Assembly: GCF_026230105.1 (NCBI RefSeq)
Contig: NC_079477.1
Coordinates: 15,939,001 to 16,003,000, forward strand
DNA: 64,000 nt
Direction of reading: 5' to 3'
Origin: Diorhabda sublineata
Lineage: Eukaryota > Arthropoda > Insecta > Coleoptera > Chrysomelidae
Part shown: in pieces, positions 45,512 through 55,690 of the stretch
Position numbering within the stretch: position 1 is the first letter of the stretch
How the letters are laid out: each line of letters begins with the position of its first letter
Position numbers and translations under genes: made by a program
The notes under the pieces: generated by a model
The model's input: the letters and a program-made list of their open reading frames with translations, nothing else
What the model was told of the DNA's origin: nothing
Database searches by the model: none

Positions 45512-46625
45512 CAGGAGTCGGTAGCTTTTTCAGTCAGGAAAACCAAAAATTAAAATTTAGAAAATGTCAGAGTTTTTAAAAAGCCACAATTTTTTTGTTG
45601 GTAATAATAAATAATATTCGCATGGACACATTTTTTTGGTAAAAACTAATCTTTTATTTACAAGAAAAAATACCTATTTTTTCATATATTTGTAGTGTTT
45701 TTTACAAGAAATTAGATAATGTACATGCGTATTGGTATGGAATTATTAGATAATCACCTATCATTAGAGAAAAAGAATTAAAACAACTAAATATTTACTC
45801 ATAAAGTTGGCTGCTTACTTTATGTTTAATTATAGGTATTCACTCGCGAATACGTCGATCCGAAGATAGTCAGCACTCCAAATGCCAACTAGTTTAACTC
45901 ACTGTAGCAATCTGGAAGATTATTCAATGCGTTGAATATAAGAGCATTTTTTTCAGAGCTGTCTATTTTTGTTGCGTTACGTACATACATTTCTAACTAA
46001 TTAACTCTTCTAACTTGTTTTTCGACTCTGTAAATTTTCCACTCCACAGAGCTTTACTTTTTAAATAGATCAATTACATTTCTAGAGATCCAGTTTCCGT
46101 TTCTAATGTCTCAATGTAGATTTCGTTATTATTTGTGTTGAGAAGATCTACTATGAATGCTAGATTGTTTTTTTTTAATTGATCAAATCTGTCATCAAAT
46201 TCATCTTTAATTTTTCCATGAGTGTACTGAAGTAATTCGTATCAATAATTGCACTGGTTTTATCACGATATTGCTTTAAAAATTGGAAATGAAGAAATTT
46301 GTGGATCTAAATATCTGCAAAAATAATTTTTTCTACCCATCAAAAAAATCTTTTATCAAAACATAAACTGAATTTTCCTTCCCTTGCAATTTAGCAATTT
46401 AGTTCATTTAATTTCGCTATGATATCCACCATAAAGTAAAATTTTTGCCAGCATTTGTTGGCTATAGTAAAGTGCTTTTGACAAGATACTATTAATAATT
46501 TCGATTACCAAATTCATAACATCAACTATTGTGGCCGGAAATGTTTGGTCACAAAGCGCTTCTTGGTGTATTATACAATAAAACTTCTGAATTTCGTGGT
46601 TTGTTTTGCACTGAACAATCTTTCT
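45512..46625 (-). pseudogene. hAT transposase of the ZBED5/SCAND3-like type, with one terminus
   Basis: The minus strand holds a long, unusually well-kept frame. It begins near 46610 with FYCIIHQEALCDQTFPATIV, then DVMNLVIEIINSILSKALYY (46520-46460), the C-x-x-H-x-E-x-L helix of this hAT group. Next come a residual NELN-like segment with stops (46410), FPIFKAIS (46280), GKIKDEFDDRFDQLKKN (46210-46160), and a stretch ending GSLEM-stop-LIYLKSKALWSGKF, which corresponds to the L-Q-x-E-L-I-E-L-Q block. FGSTYS near 45870 corresponds to the hAT dimerisation FGSTY-(V/L)-CE motif; the downstream K(S/T)K-R-x-x-LTNEHL block is degraded. At 45512 CAGGAGTCGGTAGC resembles the hAT terminus CAGGGGTCGGCAA, so the 3' end of the element is present. 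The 5' end is lost, and a Penelope-like fragment lies immediately beyond. About six in-frame stops occur. Confidence 0.8.
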
Positions 46626-46699
46626 TGTTTTTTTATTTTTTTCTTGTCATACTACATCAGTTGCTGATAAAACGATTTTATTTGAATGGATCCCATTAT

Positions 46700-46723
46700 C
46701 TTCAAGGCATTTTCGCCTTGAAG
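46700..46723. repeat. perfect 9-bp stem-loop at the hAT / Penelope junction
   Basis: CTTCAAGGC (46700-46708) pairs with GCCTTGAAG (46715-46723) across a 6-nt loop. It lies in the roughly 140 bp between the hAT frame and the Penelope-like frame and could mark a boundary of either element. Confidence 0.85.
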
Positions 46724-46761
46724 ACAATAAATAAAATGTTTTATGTTTTGATGTTTTGTTT

Positions 46762-47610
46762 TTAAATTGATTGTAGTATCGGTTTATCCTTTTTTATGAA
46801 TATGTTATTTATCATTTTTTCCGTATAATTATTTTCTTTCAATGCAGTTTTTGCTTTTTGAATAGCTAAGCATCTAAATTCAGGATCTGACAGTTGGATA
46901 GATCTATCAGCCAAACTTATTATCACTGATCTTTTTTGTGACATAGGATGACACGAATTGAAGTTTAAATATTTTGAGGACCAAGTTGGTTTCGTATACT
47001 ATTCTGTTCTTATGTTATTGTTAATTTTATAGTTTTTTTGCGATAAGAATTGAATGTTTTATCTATGTTTTCAATTTTTTTCTTTGGTATGGCACTAATG
47101 CAATCATCTATATATCGGAAAAAATGGAAAGTTTAATCAAGTTTGCTTAGGACAATTTCCTCAAGAACTTCCATTACCAATTGTGCCATAACACTTGAAA
47201 TGGAAGCCCCCATAGCACAACCATGATTTTGTTTGTATTTTTCATTTTCATATTTAAAGTACATTGTTGTAAGTGTGAGTTCTATAGGTTTTGTTAATTT
47301 GATTCAAGATATTTCTGTATATTCTTTAATCTTGTCCTATTTTTCATTAATATATTTTTCACAATGGTAATAGGAATATTTGTATATAAAGGAACCATAT
47401 CTAACGAAATAAATACATATTCATTAGGAATTTTGATACTTTTAATTTTTTCTTTGACATCCCATGTGTTTTTGATATACTATTCGTTTTGAAATAAAAT
47501 TTTTCTCAAAATATTTTTCAAATAATTAGATAATGGGGTGAGTGGAGTTTTAATACTTGACACAATCGGTTTTGCTTGGTTTTACGCTGTGTAAATAATT
47601 GGTTATGTAC
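46762..47610 (-). pseudogene. Penelope-like reverse transcriptase remnant
   Basis: On the minus strand, reading from 47600 downwards: KPIVSSIKTPLTPLSNYLKN (near 47570-47520), IKIPNEYVFISLDMVPLYTN and IPITIVKNIL (near 47440-47350), then NHGCAMGASISSVMAQLVME (near 47232-47175). Next come VLEEIVLSKLD and FRYIDDCISAIPKKKIEN (near 47125-47075), carrying the Y-I-D-D catalytic box. A final frame, 46762-46944, begins at MSQKRSVIISLADRSIQLSD, matching the H-P-x-x-x-K-x-S-V-(I/V)-x-S-L-V-x-R-A block. The sequence VSLD, G-x-x-M-G-x-x-(I/L)-S, F-R-Y-(V/I)-D-D, then K-x-S-V is characteristic of Penelope-like RTs (related to telomerase), not of non-LTR or LTR elements. The GIY-YIG endonuclease is not seen. 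It is fairly AT-rich, with about five breaks. Orientation matches the adjacent hAT. Confidence 0.85.
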
Positions 47611-49125
47611 TTTACAATTTTTAATTTCTAGCTAAAATTTTTTCCATTATTTCAAATTTTGTGGTATTTGCATTAATTTGTATATTTTTAAAAATATAAG
47701 TTTACATATACTATCAGACAAATGTCTACTTCAATTTTTCTCACTCAATTGAAATGCTAATTACACTGTAAGAAATTTTTGTGAAATTACCATTGTTTTG
47801 CTAAACATATGTTGGCTAAAATTACTAATCAGGGTATAAGAATTAAAATTAAAATATGAGGAGTGATTTTACAATCTTTGAATATAAATTTTCAATGGAA
47901 ATCCTCGAATATTTTCTAAAATCCTCTTTAGTAAGTTTTTAATTTGGAGTGGGAAAAAGATTTTGAATAAAAATTAAATTAAAATATATTACAATGATAT
48001 CATTCTATTGAAACTTATTTGAAAATTATGGTTTTTTTATTGCGAAGTAAATTATTAAGTACATTTTGTTTCTCGAAATAAGTGTAGTTTAAGTGGTACA
48101 GTTACAACACTGTTTAAGATAAATCATTGAATAAAATTACAAAATTGTTTAGTAGAATTACTAATTTTCTATTACCGCTTAGTGCATTTTATGAAATATT
48201 TGGTGATTTTCTCAAACTGGATTGAATTATTCTGTTCAGTAAATTTACTAAATTGTTCTGCGTTAAAACTTCTTACACATATTTGGTGAAATTATTGATG
48301 AAATTTTGAACAGTTTAAGAGAAATGGTATGTGAGGAGGCATAGCTTAGAGAATTTATGTGTTATGTGATAGTTTGGTATAATTTTTTGGCAGCTCGAAC
48401 ACCTGCTGAATTTATAAATAATATAATATTAATAACAGCTGACTTAATAAAAAAAGTACTCAAAGAAATAGAGCATTATTAATTTGTTAGCACAGCAACA
48501 GTGTGACCAAAGAAATTTACGGCTTTGTATTATAACAGATTGATGTGAAAGCACGGTTTAATTTTCAAACAAAATTTTAGAGTAACCCTCAAGTTATTTC
48601 TAAAATTTATTTAAATACTTTGTCAACATTATCCGGCGGCAGCTGCTACAATCAGCCCTATTCGAAATTGTTAAAACACTTTCATACCGCTCTCACACAG
48701 TAAAAATTTTATGTCATCGGAAAGTCATAAAAATGCAAATGGCTTCTTAGCGTTTTCGCGTAGAAATCAAAAGCCTTCCTTACTGATGATAAATATTTAT
48801 CAACATAAACACGTCGCTATTAAAATAATAATTAGTTACATACTACTTGTCAGCACTTTACGGCATATTGATACACTATAAATCAGATTTATTTGTAAAA
48901 TCTTACAAACATTTCAATAATTACTCGGATGTGTTTTGAGAGATATATGGTTGGTAAGTAATTAAACTATGATGTACATACATCTCGCTGTTTTACTTAG
49001 ATCTACGTCTATCGCCTAAAAAAAGTAATTAAAATAGATTTAACGTTTCCAAGCGAAAATGTTTTCTTGAAAACAGCAGAACTCGCCTCAGTTCCTTATA
49101 TTTGAATGGAAATTTGTATGAAGGG
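47611..49125. other. AT-rich unassigned DNA
   Basis: No coding signal was found. The first part may be the upstream region of the Penelope-like element, whose N-terminal portion is not recognisable. Confidence 0.45.
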
Positions 49126-49129
49126 TTAA

Positions 49130-49480
49130 AAATGCGTAAAAATCTCTACTACCTTATCAAAAAATAAAGGCGTCGATGGACACATTCCTATGACTATCCC
49201 AAAACACGGTCGCCATTACTTTTCCGGCCGATGAAACTGAGTTTGCTATTTTTGGAGCAGGTTCGTCCTTTAGAAGATTGTAGTTGTGGATTCAGATTGG
49301 ATCTGCATTTATGATTTGATGCAAAAAGCCCTACTAATTTAACTTTGACCGCGTCAATAATGCCTGAGAAATATTCATTCGAAAACGTTTTTTGTCAATC
49401 GCGCGAATACGCGTTACAGTTTTCGGTCGTACCTAACGCTCGTTGTCAGTAATAGCTAAGCTAATATAGATATTTTTGAA
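49130..49480 (-). pseudogene. mariner-like transposase fragment
   Basis: The minus strand reads EPAPKIANSVSSAGKVMATV followed by FWDSHRN (about 49265-49180). This is the mariner block between the first and second catalytic residues, with the S-A-G-K-V-M-A-x-V-F-W-D signature fully intact. Upstream, a shifted frame gives ADPI-stop-IHNY, the eroded DE(T/S)WIHxY block, and further upstream (to about 49480) a weak RRF-V-like stretch. Downstream the frame ends in stops after DAFIF. About 115 codons are recognisable out of about 345. The conserved core is unusually clean relative to its flanks. The copy is on the opposite strand to the mariner scrap 500 bp away, so the two are distinct insertions or an inverted rearrangement. 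Confidence 0.8.
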
Positions 49481-49980
49481 TTTAGCTGACCAAAATTCTA
49501 CTATGCATTGCAGTGGAGTATTTTCTTACATAGCGTCTAGCTCATCTTTCATTTGCATATTAGTATTGCCTAAATGTTTAATGACAGATTGATATTAATT
49601 TTTTTCAATTTCCAAATAAATCTTCACATTGAAATTAAGCGCCCTAACTAGCTGCAAAAGTGAGAATCTTTCAAGGGATGCGAAAATATATTTCCCAATA
49701 TTCATATAGACCAGTGAAATCACATGAAGTTAAAGCGTCGTTGTTATTTTGCAGCTGCGGAAAACTACAATATTGTGTAGTTATAAAATATTTAGTTTTG
49801 GAAGTTGTATCTTCACCTTCGATTCAATTCAAGAGTGAAAATATCGACTAATGCATTTCAAAATTGTCGTCAAAGTCAAAGAAGGAAAATTATGCAAAAT
49901 CGTCAAATAAATAAAAAAGAATTTATTAGGTGAAATCTTTAGTTACAATCCAAATCACAATGGTATGAGACTCTCTCAAC
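49481..49980. other. AT-rich unassigned DNA between two mariner scraps
   Basis: The 63-codon plus-strand frame at 49660-49851 has no motif. Nothing else was recognised. Confidence 0.4.
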
Positions 49981-49984
49981 AATA

Positions 49985-50200
49985 TTTGAAGTATTTTAAA
50001 AAAGACAAAAAGTATTTGGTACGTTTTTGTAAATGTAGATAAGAGTTGGGTCTATCACTATGTTTTTGGAAAAAGAAAATTAAGGACACGTGGGTGCCCA
50101 ATAATTCGACTCCAAAAGAGTTAGGGTCCACAAATAGAGCAGGAAGACCTAAGCTTCGGTTATTCTATTTGTGGTGAAGGTTATTATTGTAATCTTTTCG
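49985..50200 (+). pseudogene. probable mariner-like transposase fragment
   Basis: The plus strand reads RFVNVDKSWVYHYVFG at about 50020-50070, a degraded R-F-V-T-x-D-E-(T/S)-W-V-x-H-Y block in which the catalytic Asp survives and the following Glu is Lys. A shifted frame then gives SKRVRVHK-stop-SRKT-stop-ASVIL (about 50110-50165), equivalent to the S-P-K-K-x-(R/K)-x-Q-x-S-A-G-K-V-x-A-S-(V/I)-F-W-D block. Beyond about 50200 nothing is recognisable. Two stops and one frameshift occur within 70 codons. Assignment is by spacing and residue class, and is less certain than for the neighbouring minus-strand copy. Confidence 0.5.
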
Positions 50201-50955
50201 TTCAACTGAAAACTGATGAAAAAACCTGGATCACACAAGAAACAATGAAATCTATAAGCTAGATCCCCGAAACAAGTGTTTTGAAATCCGAGAATAATAC
50301 GAGTATATTGAATAATAAATCGAATTTGTATTATCGAATGACAAAACTTATTGAATCGGTCTTCATTCAAATCCGTTGGAATCGGTGTGAGAGAAATATT
50401 AACCACATTTACAGATAAGTATGTTCCCATCAGTTAACTATGTTTTTTTCAATAAAAATTTTGCTCATCTCAACCCCATATCACAAAAAATTTGTCGTAA
50501 CTACCAACATCACATTACCTTTGTACAATAAGAGAAATCAACAACAGTTTTCTTGAAATAATTCTCAGGCACCTATAATTTCCCCTTGGATTCTCTTATC
50601 TATCTTCATAAAAACTTAGATTCCCAAATATAAAAAAAGGCAAACACATTCCGCTCTACTAATAATGGGCTCAATACAATTTGAGAAGTATACAAACAAG
50701 CCAGAGGTTTCTTTCACTGATGCATCAAAAAATAAAGATAATTATTCAGTGGTCTCGTTAGAGGTTGAGGCAACTAAAGGTGTAGTGTATATATAGATGA
50801 AATATACGTTAAAAATTAGGCTATAGTTTACATAAGCCAGAACTGAACTACATTCCAATTTGACATCCTTTAACACTAGCTGGGCTAGGAGTGAACGTAA
50901 CATTCGTATCTGTCCCTTCACAGAAATGGATGGCACAAGTCATCTGTAACAGCTG
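50201..50955. other. AT-rich DNA, weak RNase H-like string
   Basis: Near 50711-50775 (+) a stretch reading SFTDASKNKDNYSVVSLE resembles the first block (TDAS/TDGS) of retroelement RNase H, but the following 200 bp does not continue the domain, so it is not called as a gene. The minus-strand frame at 50149-50430 has no motif. Confidence 0.35.
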
Positions 50956-50959
50956 TCCA

Positions 50960-51895
50960 GAGAGAGAGGAGAGAAATGCTTTATTGTCAAATAATTGTTA
51001 CAATTTGTAGACAAAAGCTTGTAAAAACGTAAAAACTGAAGAGCAAATATAAAAATAACTAAATAAAGATACAAATAAAATGAAATTTCAATATACAGAA
51101 TAAAACCACAATCAGTCTCAAAATTATAGATAATAATAGGTAATAATTAGCATATAAGTCGTATATAAATCCAAAGAAAAAATAAACCAGTATGCAGCAT
51201 GTTCAGAATTAAATATTATTATTAGAATAGAAGTCGTTTGCAGAATAGAAGGCACTTTCCAGTAAATATGCCCTCAAATTATTGCAGAATGCAGGAAAAG
51301 TTGATATCGATTTGATTTCAATTTGCAAATGATTGTGCATTTTTTTTGGATTGTAAAATATTGCTCCGCTTCGCCTTCCTAAGTGGATAGCCGTAGAACG
51401 ATCTTTCTGAAATTGGAGAAGCGTGTTTAAGAATTAGGCAAACGTATTCAAAGATTAATAACGAAGGAAGAGTCAGATTTTTTAATATTTTAAAGAAGTC
51501 CCTGCAGTGAGCCCTGCTGTTTAGTCCGAGTAAATATCTAACAGCTCTCTATTTTATTTTGAGGATCGCTTAAATTGAGTCGCACCACACGTACCCCAGA
51601 AAGGAAGGGCATATAGGAGATGCGACTCAATAATAGATTGATAAGGAGGTTAGGAAGTTTCTTTGGAAACTGATCTCGCGCAAAACAGGATGAACTTAAT
51701 TTGTTAGTTAAGTCGGGATTATGTAACTCCCATTTCAATTGTCCACAACAAGCCCTAAGAATTTTACAGATTCAACGACGTGGTGGTGTTATTAATAAAA
51801 ATGCAATGTATTTTTGTAGCATAAAACTTTGGTATTAGAAACGTTGATACAGAGAAGATTAGAATCGCACCATGATGCCATAATGCAATATAACC
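50960..51895 (-). mobile_element. 5'-truncated non-LTR retrotransposon (Jockey/CR1-like) with 3' end
   Basis: The minus strand carries the last third of a reverse transcriptase ORF and the element's 3' end. From 51890 downwards: WCDSNLLCINVSNTKVLCYK, VVESVKFLGLVVDN (51765-51725), and a 66-codon open frame (51538-51738) beginning at MKWELHNPDLTNKLSSSCFA. Then IESHLLYALPFWGTC-like residues split by frameshifts, and RAVRYLLGLNSRAHCRDFFK, the A-(V/I)-R-x-(L/I)-x-G-(L/F) thumb motif. Next come ILKNLTLPSLLIFE and SNILQS (about 51355), with a residual tail to about 51190. A polyadenylation-type AATAAA occurs just before the 3' end (TTTGACAATAAAGCATTTCTC on the minus strand, near 50988-50968). This looks like a classic truncated insertion: the RT starts abruptly at about 51890. 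Frameshifts are few, suggesting a younger copy. Confidence 0.85.
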
Positions 51896-53395
51896 AGTGA
51901 TATTCTAAAAACATACCGAATAAACTATTGCAAAATAAGATTAATTTATTTGATTACATAAAAATTAGCGAACTGCATCAGAAATATCAAATGAGTATTA
52001 TTTATCTCTGAGAGTCAGAAATATTGAGAGATAAAGACCAATATAGTGAAATATTAACCATATCAAAAACTAAGAAGTTTCAAAGATAGAAAAGAAGTAG
52101 ATTTTAGTTTCGGATGTCTGTAAAGTATAATCACTTGTCCTATTCTATTTGAAAAATGAGATTATCGAAATATTTTATCCCAAAATTTCTTTCATCAGCC
52201 AATAATCGTACAATAGGGATGGATTCATTTTGAACATAAAATTTATATATCCTGTGATGACATATATTGATAATATAAAATGGCCTACCGTGAAGAACCT
52301 CTTGAAAATCTCTAAACCCTCCCATCACTTGTACATGTCACATATCACTCACACAAAAAAACACGTGGTAGTTTAAAACACACAATTTTAATATATTTCA
52401 TTATGTAAACAGTTAATTTAGTTAAACATTGTCTGAATGTTCGAAAGAAAACTGTACAATTTGGAGTTTTTTTGTATATTTATTTTGAATGATAAGATTA
52501 TTTTAAAAAATAACCCTTGAACTGGTTGAATGAAGAAACCAAGAATAATACTGTGTGTTGTTTCTGTATAGAAGGCAGATGGTTCGGAATTTGTTATAGA
52601 TGTGTTAATTGCTTATGTAAGCCGCTTTGCCTCTTTCGGCGAAATGTTTTTTGTACATTTATATTGGTCGTAGTCATCGCATCCGCCGACAGTCTATTAT
52701 GTGTTTAGAAACATTTCGTATTCAGTGTGAGTTTGTATTTTGAATAACATGATTATTTGGCACTTGAATTCGGTGACGTAACCATTACAAACCAATGAGA
52801 AAAATTATATTCCAATACATTCTTAAGTTACTCCAAGATATTGATAAGGAAAGTTGTGAAACAGCTGTAAACGAAGATAGTTGCTTGGAAATGATAATTT
52901 ATCAACTCCAATGATGTATGTATATATGGATTTGGGATCTCGTATACACTACGACCCAAAGGATACCTTGTGTCCTCCTTTCTTGCTGCGATACTGGAGA
53001 ACCCTGTGTTTATAGCTGCCCATTAACCTCACTCCTTTTAAAAAGTCTAGAATGTGGGATGGCTTCAATTGCCAGAGATCTTCGACTTCTATTTCATAAG
53101 CTCTCAGGTGTAAAGCTCTGGAGTTCCTTAGTGGATAGAGGTTTTATCTTCCTTGTTGTTCCTTGTTCTTACTTAGGTCGATACAATCTGCAGATGTACT
53201 CTCCAATAATACTTTTTTATTTATTTATGCTTTTGTTAATTGAATATTTCACTTGTTTTTATGGCTAGACTAGTGTAATATATTTTCAAATTATTTGTTT
53301 ATTTTTTACAAAGGCACTATTGGAAACAGACAATTTTTAAGGTGAATAATAGAAAATGAAAACATAAAAATCAACATAACATCTTACTCGATATT
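51896..53395. other. AT-rich DNA with two unassigned open frames
   Basis: At 52517-52708 (+) a Cys-rich 63-codon frame (with CCFCIEGRWFGICYRC and CVNC) is open but unrecognised. At 52918-53268 (+) a 116-codon frame is hydrophobic. Its minus-strand counterpart includes LHLRAYEIEVEDLWQLKPS and KHRVLQYRSKKGG, which reads more like a soluble protein; I cannot identify either. These are slightly GC-richer than the rest and may be repeat fragments. Confidence 0.3.
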
Positions 53396-53399
53396 GTTT

Positions 53400-53655
53400 A
53401 TCGTAAATTTAACCATTTTTCTATTGAGACCACAGGCCTTATCGCAGCTTCTATTTTGTTTGTCATCCACAATATTGATGTTTTCATCTACTTTCGAGAT
53501 ATTCCTTCCCACACCTCTTCAATAGGTGCCTTTAGTTCCTTGAATGTTTATAGAGGCTGAGTTCTTACCCGTCTCTCAACCTCATACTATAGCGGTTTGT
53601 TGGTGTAAGGTCAATATTTTTTACTGGCCACTTGCTAATAGCTCGCTCCTATATT
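53400..53655 (-). pseudogene. Tc1-like transposase C-terminal fragment
   Basis: The minus strand gives, with a few stops, YEVERRVRTQPL then TFKELKAPIEEVWEGISRK and, after a stop, WMTNKIEAAIRPVVSIEKW (about 53600-53410). In Tc1-family transposases the third catalytic residue lies in D-L-N-P-I-E-(H/N)-(L/V)-W-x-x-L. It is followed by an arginine-rich R-V-R helix, an E-L-x-x-x-(L/I)-x-x-x-W-x-x-I-(S/P) helix, and S-M-x-x-R-(I/M)-x-A-x-I-x-x-x-G-G at the end. Those three blocks are seen here in order and spacing, with the catalytic part (near 53630) reduced to DLTPTN. About 80 codons remain out of about 340. The N-terminal half is absent. Confidence 0.7.
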
Positions 53656-55495
53656 GAAAAAAAAAACAACTTTTTGGTTGTATTGTTTTGCAGTGAGATT
53701 GCCTTGGTTAGGCTCGGGTAAGAACTAATGTTCCATATTTCCTTGTAAATAAGTTGTTCTCTACATCTTCGGTATACTTTTCTGCAGTTATCGTTTCCAA
53801 TAAGATTGGTGATGCTTGGCAATGCGCGGGGATAAATTTTGTACTCATTGAGGAGTTAATTGCATACAAGTAAACAAGCAACTTAGTCAATAAGAATTAT
53901 AAATTTTTCAATAAAAAATTACTATAAGAAAGTAACAGAAATAAGTAAAATGAAGGTGCCCGAAAACATGTTAATATCATGGTCTTGTCTTTTACATGAG
54001 ATTGGGTTTTGAACTGAAACTTAACGTGGGTCAGTTTTTTACACATAGGTACAAGGTATACAAGTGAATTTAACGTTAATATTAAATGCGTTTATATGTT
54101 ATTTGCATTTAGTTCTAAGAACGAATAGTTATTTTTTTGTGCCAAAAATTTTCACGAATGTGCCACAGAAACACGAATTTTATACACGGAATAGAAATAT
54201 TTTTATGTACAACTGGAAATGTGAATTTACATCATCTGAAATTGTATATTGAAATTATATTGAGCACTAGTTCGTCTCATATAAATTGTAACAGATTATT
54301 TTTGAAATATTTCAGAAAATACATGCAAGGGGCAACATTACATCTATAAAACGGTGGCTGGAAATCTGCTTCCATAGCAGAAGCATATAAATGAGATATA
54401 TGAGATAATTTGAATAACATTATGGAATCAACTCTTCAAGAAATATCTAACATTTCTGATAAGCAGCAACATGGAACACCCTCGGAAATTTATGTTGTAA
54501 GTAATTGCTCAAACTTCACTATCAATTATTATTACAATAAATAAAATTCTTTTATGATAAATAATCAATTAATAATTAACTCTGTTGAAAAAAAATCCTT
54601 CAAAAAGTAATAGTCCATGTTTATTGTCTTCATTATTTTGGCAGTGAAAAAGTCTTTTTCGTAAGGAAAAAAGTTGATATTTACCCAGAAATATCAAGTT
54701 TCCTAACAGTTATACAAAAAACATATTCAGTGAGAAATGATATTGTAACAAAATATTTCAAATAATTTGGAAATCGAAATAATTATCAAAAATTAAAATA
54801 GAGGCACATTATATTTCATGTATTGCAATTAAAAAGCTTGGAGAAAAAAAATTTGCGAACTATCATTAAGTAATATTACCTGTATTAAGTTATTCACAAT
54901 AATTTCTTCCTTCGAAATAACGAATCAAATTTATTTATTCATATCAGTTCAAATTTTTTTCAACTAACTTCAATAATAAAAGCTAGAAACATCATGATAT
55001 AATAGTGAATACAAAAAGGAGAATTGGAGATTCCCTGTTGAGGGAATAGGAAAAAAGGGCGTTAAATAGTAAAGCTGTTCAGAAAATGCAGCGGCTACTT
55101 TTATAGGATGTTATAAGTTCAACATAATTGCCAAATATCAAATTTTGCTTCCTCATCAATTATAAACAAAATAAAATTGAAAAATGTTTCGTCTTGATGG
55201 AAAACCAGCAATCAATTTTAATATATCAACAATAATTAATATATCAACAAATGTTTTGAGATTCTTTTGGACGAATCGTTTTAAGCGTATGAAACCTTAA
55301 TTCAAATCCCAATTTTTCACAAGTATAGTAATTAGAATAGAAAATCAATTTAGGAAAAAAACATCGACAACTTCTCTAAGTTTGTGAAAATATTGACAAG
55401 AAGTACTGCTATTTTTTCAAGACAATTCAAATACTATCTGATGACATCTAAATCAATCGGTCATCAGTAATTCTTAAAGTTCGTACCAAATTACA
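53656..55495. other. AT-rich unassigned DNA
   Basis: No recognisable gene, element end or structured repeat was found. Frames 53708-53890 (-) and 54064-54349 (+) match nothing known to me. Confidence 0.5.
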
Positions 55496-55499
55496 ATCC

Positions 55500-55690
55500 T
55501 CCAGCTGTTACTGGAGTATGATTTTGCTAGAAGACCACAGGATTGGCAACAAATTATGGATCAACTGGTTACAATCCATATTCTACTGATCCATAATTTG
55601 TTGCCAATATGGTGTAAACAAGATGGGATGTCTTATCATTGCGCTTGTGATTCGTGAGTCAGGAAAATGTCTTGATAGCTCATTAATTAT
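55500..55690 (+). pseudogene. DDE transposase scrap containing a 22-bp inverted repeat
   Basis: Plus-strand translation gives LEYDFARRPQDWQQIM near 55515-55560. Then, after the structured segment described separately, LLPIWCKQDGMSYHCACDS (about 55598-55653). The second string matches the V-W-x-Q-Q-D-G-A-x-x-H-(Y/F) block carrying the second catalytic Asp in Tc1/mariner-superfamily proteins. The first resembles their N-terminal (D/E)-F-A-x-R-x-x-F-C-Q-x-(M/I) linker block. The roughly 100 residues that should separate them are missing, and the inverted repeat sits at that junction. Only about 60 codons survive. Confidence 0.5.
55542..55608. repeat. perfect 22-bp inverted repeat, 23-nt loop
   Basis: ATTGGCAACAAATTATGGAT plus CA (55542-55563) is the exact reverse complement of 55587-55608. 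A perfect 22-bp match is far longer than expected by chance and lies exactly where the transposase scrap has lost its middle, which suggests a templated rearrangement. A hairpin RNA of this size is too short to be called as a microRNA precursor from sequence alone. Confidence 0.9.

Noticed and set aside
50711..50775. RNase H domain (TDASKNKDNYS)
   Set aside because: Only the first block is visible and the expected following blocks are absent.
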